This document shows, piece by piece, positions 59,938 through 64,000 of a stretch of 64,000 nt of DNA (position 1 is the first letter of the stretch; each line of letters opens with the position of its first letter). Source of the DNA: DATKNA01 sp963755755 (GTDB lineage: Bacteria; Actinomycetota; Actinomycetes; Actinomycetales; Kineosporiaceae); contig CAVWLJ010000010.1 in assembly GCA_963755755.1 (NCBI GenBank), forward strand, positions 310,001-374,000, in the 5' to 3' direction. The position numbers were made by a program, and so were the translations under genes. Below the pieces are notes generated by a model, which did not search any database, was not told the origin of the DNA, and saw only the letters and a program-made list of their open reading frames with translations.

Positions 59938-61037
59938 GTGAGCGGCGGCGACGTGGTGCTGCACCTGCGGGGGAGGGTGCTGCTCGGGCCGGACGAGGAG
60001 CGGCCGGAGGCCTGGGTCGTCGGCGGCCGCCTGACGTACGAGGCTCCTCTCGCGCGCGTGGACGAGGCGCAGGACGTCGAGGGCTGGGTGCTGCCCGGTC
60101 TCGTCGACGCGCACTGCCACATCGGGCTCGACGCGCACGGCCCCGTCGACGAGCAGACCCAGGAGCGGCAGGCGGTCGCCGACCGCGACGCGGGCACGCT
60201 CCTCATCAGGGACGCCGGCTCCGCGGCGGACACCCGCTGGATCGACGACCGCGACGACCTGCCGAGGATCGTCCGCGCCGGCCGTCACATCGCCCGCCCG
60301 AAGCGGTACATCCGCAACTTCGGTCACGAGATCGAGCCCGGCGAGCTCGCGGACGTCGTCCGCGCCGAGGCCCGCCGCGGCGACGGCTGGGTGAAGCTCG
60401 TCGGCGACTGGATCGACCGCGAGATCGGCGACCTGGCGCCCTGCTGGCCGCTCGACGCGCTGCGCGCAGGCCATGGCGGCCGCGCACGAAGAGGGCGCCC
60501 GGGTCACCGCGCACTGCTTCGGCGAGGACTGCCTGCCCGACCTGCTCGAGGCCGGCATCGACTGCATCGAGCACGGCACGGGCCTGACCGACGAGACGCG
60601 CGCGGACGCCGCCGCCCGCGGCGTCCCGATCGTGCCGACCCTGGTCAACACGGACAACTTCCCGAGGTACGCCAAGGCCGGCGAGGAGCGGTTCCCCGTG
60701 TACGCCGCGCACATGCGGCGGTTGCACGAGCAGCGCTACGAGACCGTCGCGACCGCCTACGAGGCCGGGGTGCCGATCTTCGTCGGGACGGACGCCGGCG
60801 GCTCCCTCCCGCACGGGCTCGTCGCGCAGGAGGTCGCCGAGCTCGTGCGTGCGGGACTGCCCGCCACCTCCGCCCTGGACGCCGCCTGCTGGGGCGCCCG
60901 GACCTGGCTGCGCCGTCCCGGTCTGGAGGAGGGGGCGCCGGCCGACCTCGTCGTCTACCCCGCGTGACCCGCGCGCCGACGTCGGCGTGCTGGCCCACCC
61001 GCGGCTCGTCGTGCTGCGCGGGCGCCCCGTGCCGTGA
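59938..61037 (+). CDS. amidohydrolase-family metal-dependent hydrolase
   Basis: About 365 residues. GWVLPGLVDAHCHIGLD is the first metal-binding strand; ARVTAHCFGEDCLPDLLEAG and IFVGTDAGGSLPHGLVAQEV give the later His and Asp ligands. The fold is that of imidazolonepropionase-like amidohydrolases; the substrate is unknown. GGAGAGGAGG is ideally placed for GTG 59938, though GTG 59929 is also in frame. Two frame breaks (about 60470, 60958) are solved by shortening a GG and a CCCC run, ending DPRADVGVLAHPRLVVLRGR and overlapping the next GTG. Mycobacteria also carry an amidohydrolase downstream of ffh. Confidence 0.83.
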
Positions 61038-62827
61038 CCTCGACGATCAGCCCCGAGCGGGCGGACGAGCTCGAGCCGCCCCCCGACGTCGCCGAGCGGA
61101 GCGGCCGCCCGGCCGTACTGCTGGAGGCCCTGCTCGTCCTCGTCGCCTCGATCGTCGTCGTCGTCCGCAACGACCCGGACCAGCTCTCCGACCTGCGCTC
61201 CACGGTCGCCGGCAACCTCGGTGACCCGCTCTACTTCGCCTGGCAGATGGCCTGGGTCGGGCACGCCGTCGCCGACCACGTCGCGGACTTCTGGACCACG
61301 AACGCGTTCCTGCGGGCGCCGGACAACCTCGCGTTCACCGACACGATCCTCGGGTACCTCCCGCTGAACCTGCTCACCGGCGGGGGGCAGGGCGGGGCGC
61401 TCGCCGCGCTCAACATCGCCGGGTTCCTCGCGAACGTGCTCGCCCTCTGCGGCGGGTACGCGCTGGCCCGCGCCCTCGGTGCCGGCGTCCTCGGCTCGGT
61501 CGTCGCCGGCGTCGGCGTCGGGCTCGCGCCGTGGCGCGTCGAGCAGGCGATCCACCTCAACGTCGTCTCCACCGGCGGCATCGCGTTCACGCTCGCGCTG
61601 CTGACCTACGGTCACGGGTGGTCGCTACGCCACGGCTGGCGGCCCGACCGCATGCACCCCTGGGCCGTCGCCGCCGGCTGGGCGGTCGCCTGCTGGCAGA
61701 TCACGATCGGCTTCGCGATAGGGATCCCCTTCGCGTACGCCCTCGCGCTCGTCCTCGTGCTGTGGGGGATCGGCTGGCTCACCACCGGACGGCGCCCGCT
61801 GCCGCGCCGGCTGCTCGTGGCCGAGGGCGTCGGGCTGGCCGCGTTCCTGCTCGTCGCCGGCCTGCTCGTGCAGCCGTACCTGCGGGTGCTGGCCGCGAAC
61901 CCGGCGTCCGAACGCAGCGAGGCGATGCTCCCGCTCTTCTCGCCGCCGTGGCACGGGCTGCTGCTCTCCTCGGACACGTCCTGGTTCTGGGGGGACCGGC
62001 AGGCGGGCGACCGGGCCGCGCTCTTCTGGCCGCCCGAGATGATCGTCGCGCCCGGCATCGTGCTGGCCGTGCTGGCCGTGCTCGGGCTCTTCGTCTCGGC
62101 GTGGCCGCTGCGCCGGCGGCTGGGGCTCGCGCTGGCCACCGCGCTCGCGACCGCGCTCACCCTCGGCACGCAGTTCTGGGGCGGCGGTTCCTGGACCTAT
62201 GTCCTGCTCTTCCGCCACCTGCCGGGCTGGGACGCGCTCCGGACGCCCGGTCGGCTGATCATCTGGGTGACGTTCGGCCTCGCCCTGCTCGCGGCCGGCT
62301 TCGTCGCGCGGCTCGCCGACCCGCTGCTCGCCGCGGTGCGCGGGCCGGACGGGCCGCGGCGCGCGGCCGCGGCGGTCGGGCTGGTCGCGTTGCTCGCCGC
62401 GCCGGCCCTCGTGGCCGCCGACGACTGGGGCGGTCCCCGGCACTGGCCGGTCGCGACGGCTCCGGTCAGGGTGAGCTCCCTGCCGGCGCCGATCATGTTC
62501 CTGCCGAGCGACCAGATCGGCGACTACCACCTCATGCTCTGGACGACGGACGGCTTCCCGACGCTGGCCAACGGCAACAGCGGCTTCAACCCGCCCCAGC
62601 AGGAGCAGCTGCGCGAGGCGACGAAGAGCTTCCCGGACGCCGAGAGCGTGGCCGCGCTCCGGGCGAAGGGGGTCCGCACGGTCGTCGTCGTCCGCTCCCG
62701 CGCGAACGGCACCGACTGGGAGCACGCCGCCGACAAGCCGGTGACGGGGCTGGGCATCACCCGCCGCGACCTCGGCGACGCCGTCGTCTACGCCCTCGAC
62801 CCGCCCCCCACCTCCTCCCTGCACTGA
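61034..62827 (+). CDS. large polytopic membrane protein, GT-C glycosyltransferase-like
   Basis: 597 residues, intact, about 11-12 helices. An early outside loop (RSTVAGNLGDPLYFAWQMAW) with acidic residues and a C-terminal soluble domain after the last helix (LPAPIMFLPSDQIGDYHLML) are laid out like polyprenyl-phosphate-dependent GT-C enzymes. No family-defining motif is certain. The start overlaps the amidohydrolase stop by GTGA. The stop codon lies inside the large hairpin repeat that follows. Confidence 0.68.
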   Translation: MTSTISPERADELEPPPDVAERSGRPAVLLEALLVLVASIVVVVRNDPDQLSDLRSTVAGNLGDPLYFAWQMAWVGHAVADHVADFWTTNAFLRAPDNLAFTDTILGYLPLNLLTGGGQGGALAALNIAGFLANVLALCGGYALARALGAGVLGSVVAGVGVGLAPWRVEQAIHLNVVSTGGIAFTLALLTYGHGWSLRHGWRPDRMHPWAVAAGWAVACWQITIGFAIGIPFAYALALVLVLWGIGWLTTGRRPLPRRLLVAEGVGLAAFLLVAGLLVQPYLRVLAANPASERSEAMLPLFSPPWHGLLLSSDTSWFWGDRQAGDRAALFWPPEMIVAPGIVLAVLAVLGLFVSAWPLRRRLGLALATALATALTLGTQFWGGGSWTYVLLFRHLPGWDALRTPGRLIIWVTFGLALLAAGFVARLADPLLAAVRGPDGPRRAAAAVGLVALLAAPALVAADDWGGPRHWPVATAPVRVSSLPAPIMFLPSDQIGDYHLMLWTTDGFPTLANGNSGFNPPQQEQLREATKSFPDAESVAALRAKGVRTVVVVRSRANGTDWEHAADKPVTGLGITRRDLGDAVVYALDPPPTSSLH

Positions 62828-62892
62828 TCATGCACTTCGCGGCGATCATGCACCTCCCGGACGTGCATGATCGCCGCGAAGTGCATGATCAG
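62824..62892. repeat. 30-bp perfect inverted repeat with internal direct repeats
   Basis: Arms 62824-62853 and 62863-62892 are exactly complementary around a 9-nt loop. Each arm contains GATCATGCAC twice, 8 nt apart. The upstream gene's stop codon is in the first arm. A degraded third copy (TGATCAGCGCGAAG) continues to the right. It could act as a terminator, a processing site or a dispersed REP-like element; no T-tract follows. Confidence 0.85.
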
Positions 62893-63066
62893 CGCGAAGA
62901 GGAGCGGGTGGTCTCCGGGCGGGCCGCGGTCTGGCAGAATGGGTCGCCGTATGCGGCTGTCGCGGCCCCTCTCTCCGCGCCCGTCGTGTCCCCGAGTCGC
63001 CCGGCGCCCGGTCCCCACCCGGCGTAGCGGTGCCTCACCTCCCACGAAGCAGGAGACCGCACACCC

Positions 63067-63799
63067 GTGTCCGTCAAGATCCGCCTCAAGCGCATGGGCA
63101 AGATCCGCGCCCCGTACTACCGCATCGTCGTCGCCGACTCGCGCACGAAGCGCGACGGCCGCGCCATCGAGGAGATCGGCCAGTACCACCCCACCCAGGA
63201 GCCCTCGTTCATCGAGGTGAACTCCGAGCGCGCCCAGTACTGGCTCGGCGTCGGCGCACAGCCGACCGAGCAGGTGCTCGTGATCCTGAAGATCACCGGC
63301 GACTGGCAGCGATTCAAGGGTGAGCCGGGCGCCGAGGGCACGCTGCGCGCGCCCCAGCAGAAGGCCGACAAGAAGGCCGTCTTCGAAGCCGCGGCCAAGG
63401 AGTCGCTCGGCGACACCGCGGCCGAGGGCGCGACCACGCCGAGGACGCGCAAGAAGGCGCAGCCCGCGGCGGCCGCCAAGCCGGACGCCGACCGGCCGGC
63501 GCCCGCCAAGCCGGACGCCGATCAGCCGGCGCCCGTCACGGCCGACGCCGATCAGCCGGCGCCCGCCACAGCCCGACGCCGATCAGCCGGCCCCGCCACG
63601 CCCGAGACCGACCAGCCGGCGCTCCGCCACGGCGGAGACCGACCAGCCCGCGCCCGCCGCGGCCGACACCGACCAGCCCGCGCCCGCCGCGGCCGACACC
63701 GACCAGCCGGCGGACGCCGCCGACGAGGGCGCGCCCGGCGGCAGCGAGACCTCCGCCCAGGTCGAGAGCGCCGACGAGACGGCGCAGGCCGAGGGCTGA
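63067..63799 (+). CDS. rpsP: ribosomal protein bS16 with long Ala/Pro/Asp repeat tail
   Basis: The S16 core is intact for residues 1-85: VSVKIRLKRMGKIRAPYYRI, VVADSRTKRDGRAIEEIGQY and QVLVILKITGDWQRFKGEPG. It is followed by about 155 residues of low complexity made of PDADQPAPA-like units, ending SAQVESADETAQAEG. At least three one-base errors in the repeats (about 63568, 63600, 63622) are needed to keep the pattern and reach the stop at 63797-63799. Start is GTG 63067, with AGGAG upstream at 63050-63054. The total of about 243 residues is long even for actinobacterial S16. Confidence 0.9.
63471..63715 (+). repeat. imperfect 27-bp tandem repeat in rpsP
   Basis: About eight copies of a GCCGACGCCGATCAGCCGG-type unit, each encoding about nine residues (x-A-D-A/T-D-Q-P-A-P). 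Copies diverge by point changes and apparent indels. Confidence 0.75.
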
Positions 63800-63801
63800 C
63801 G

Positions 63802-64000
63802 GTGCTCGTCGACGCCCTGGAGCACCTCGTCCGCGGCATCGTCGCCCATCCGGACGACGTCCACGTGCGCAGCAAGCCGCTGCGCCGCGGGACCCTGCTC
63901 GAGGTGCGCGTGCACCCCGACGACCTCGGCCGGGTGATCGGCCGTTCCGGTCGCACGGCCGGCGCCCTGCGCACCGTCGTCAAGGCACTGGCCGACGGCA
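63802..64000 (+). CDS. khpA: KH-domain RNA-binding protein (KhpA-like), 3' end beyond window
   Basis: Partial, 66 residues to the window edge. VLVDALEHLVRGIVAHPDDV is the family opening and LGRVIGRSGRTAGALRTVVK contains the GxxG loop that binds RNA. GTG start 2 nt after the rpsP stop. Homologues of about 80 residues follow rpsP in most actinobacteria, with rimM next. Confidence 0.93.
   Translation, partial: MLVDALEHLVRGIVAHPDDVHVRSKPLRRGTLLEVRVHPDDLGRVIGRSGRTAGALRTVVKALADG

Noticed and set aside
60965..60967. A second candidate Sec UGA, ending the amidohydrolase frame
   Set aside because: The following sequence in the same frame has no homology, while a one-base change in the preceding CCCC run continues the protein. 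No SECIS-like hairpin at the right distance.
63471..63715. CRISPR-like array
   Set aside because: Repeats are directly adjacent, imperfect, without spacers, and lie in coding sequence of rpsP.

Overview
The window is high-GC, gene-dense DNA with GTG starts and 4-nt ATGA/GTGA overlaps, typical of an actinobacterium. Lineage-type evidence: a pgsA-like / DUF881 / small basic protein / DUF881 / gcvH / garA / merR / DUF151 / merR run in the order known from mycobacteria (Rv1822-Rv1830), a GlnR-type operator in front of amtB-glnK-glnD, a class F-like sortase, a SigE-family sigma factor, and a selenocysteine formate dehydrogenase. I cannot place it to genus. No IS element, prophage, CRISPR array or rRNA was seen. 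No gap between genes exceeds about 290 nt.

Layout. 1-6.5 kb: a partial gene end, then on the minus strand a DmpA-type peptidase, a three-domain kinase/M23/class III aminotransferase fusion and a class A penicillin-binding protein. 6.6-8.3 kb: a small Cys/His protein and an unknown membrane protein. 8.5-15.7 kb: selenocysteine formate dehydrogenase (fdhA with in-frame UGA and SECIS hairpin, fdhB, NrfD-type membrane subunit) and an oxalate/formate-family transporter. 15.7-18.2 kb: selD, a sortase with a Thr/Val-repeat surface protein, and tRNA-Sec. 18.4-21.2 kb: an APC permease and a VOC-GNAT protein. 21.2-28.7 kb: a four-gene ABC exporter operon. 28.8-36.7 kb: an Ada-like protein, sigma/anti-sigma pair, YbaK, lipoprotein, HtrA-like protease, acyl-CoA dehydrogenase, IlvD/Edd dehydratase and SMP-30-like hydrolase. 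36.7-43.7 kb: a PLP enzyme, selA, selB, an MFS drug transporter and an SDR. 43.7-50.2 kb: the Rv1822-Rv1830-like block. 50.2-64 kb: ftsY, thiolase, amtB-glnK-glnD, PIG-V-like protein, ffh, amidohydrolase, GT-C-like protein, rpsP and a partial KH-domain gene.

How it fits together. The strongest system is selenium use. selD makes selenophosphate, SelA converts Ser-tRNA-Sec to Sec-tRNA-Sec, and SelB with the SECIS hairpin recodes UGA in fdhA. The genes needed to make and insert Sec lie within 33 kb of their client enzyme, in three separate clusters. The second system is nitrogen control: GlnR box, ammonium channel, PII and the PII-modifying GlnD. The third is SRP targeting (ftsY, ffh).

Caution. 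About 20 genes, including ones expected to be essential such as rpsP, carry apparent frameshifts. Almost every one I examined closely is resolved by changing one homopolymer run by a single base, usually shortening it by one. I read these as consensus sequence errors and annotate the genes as full-length CDS with the suspected positions noted. Spans of these genes are therefore not multiples of three.
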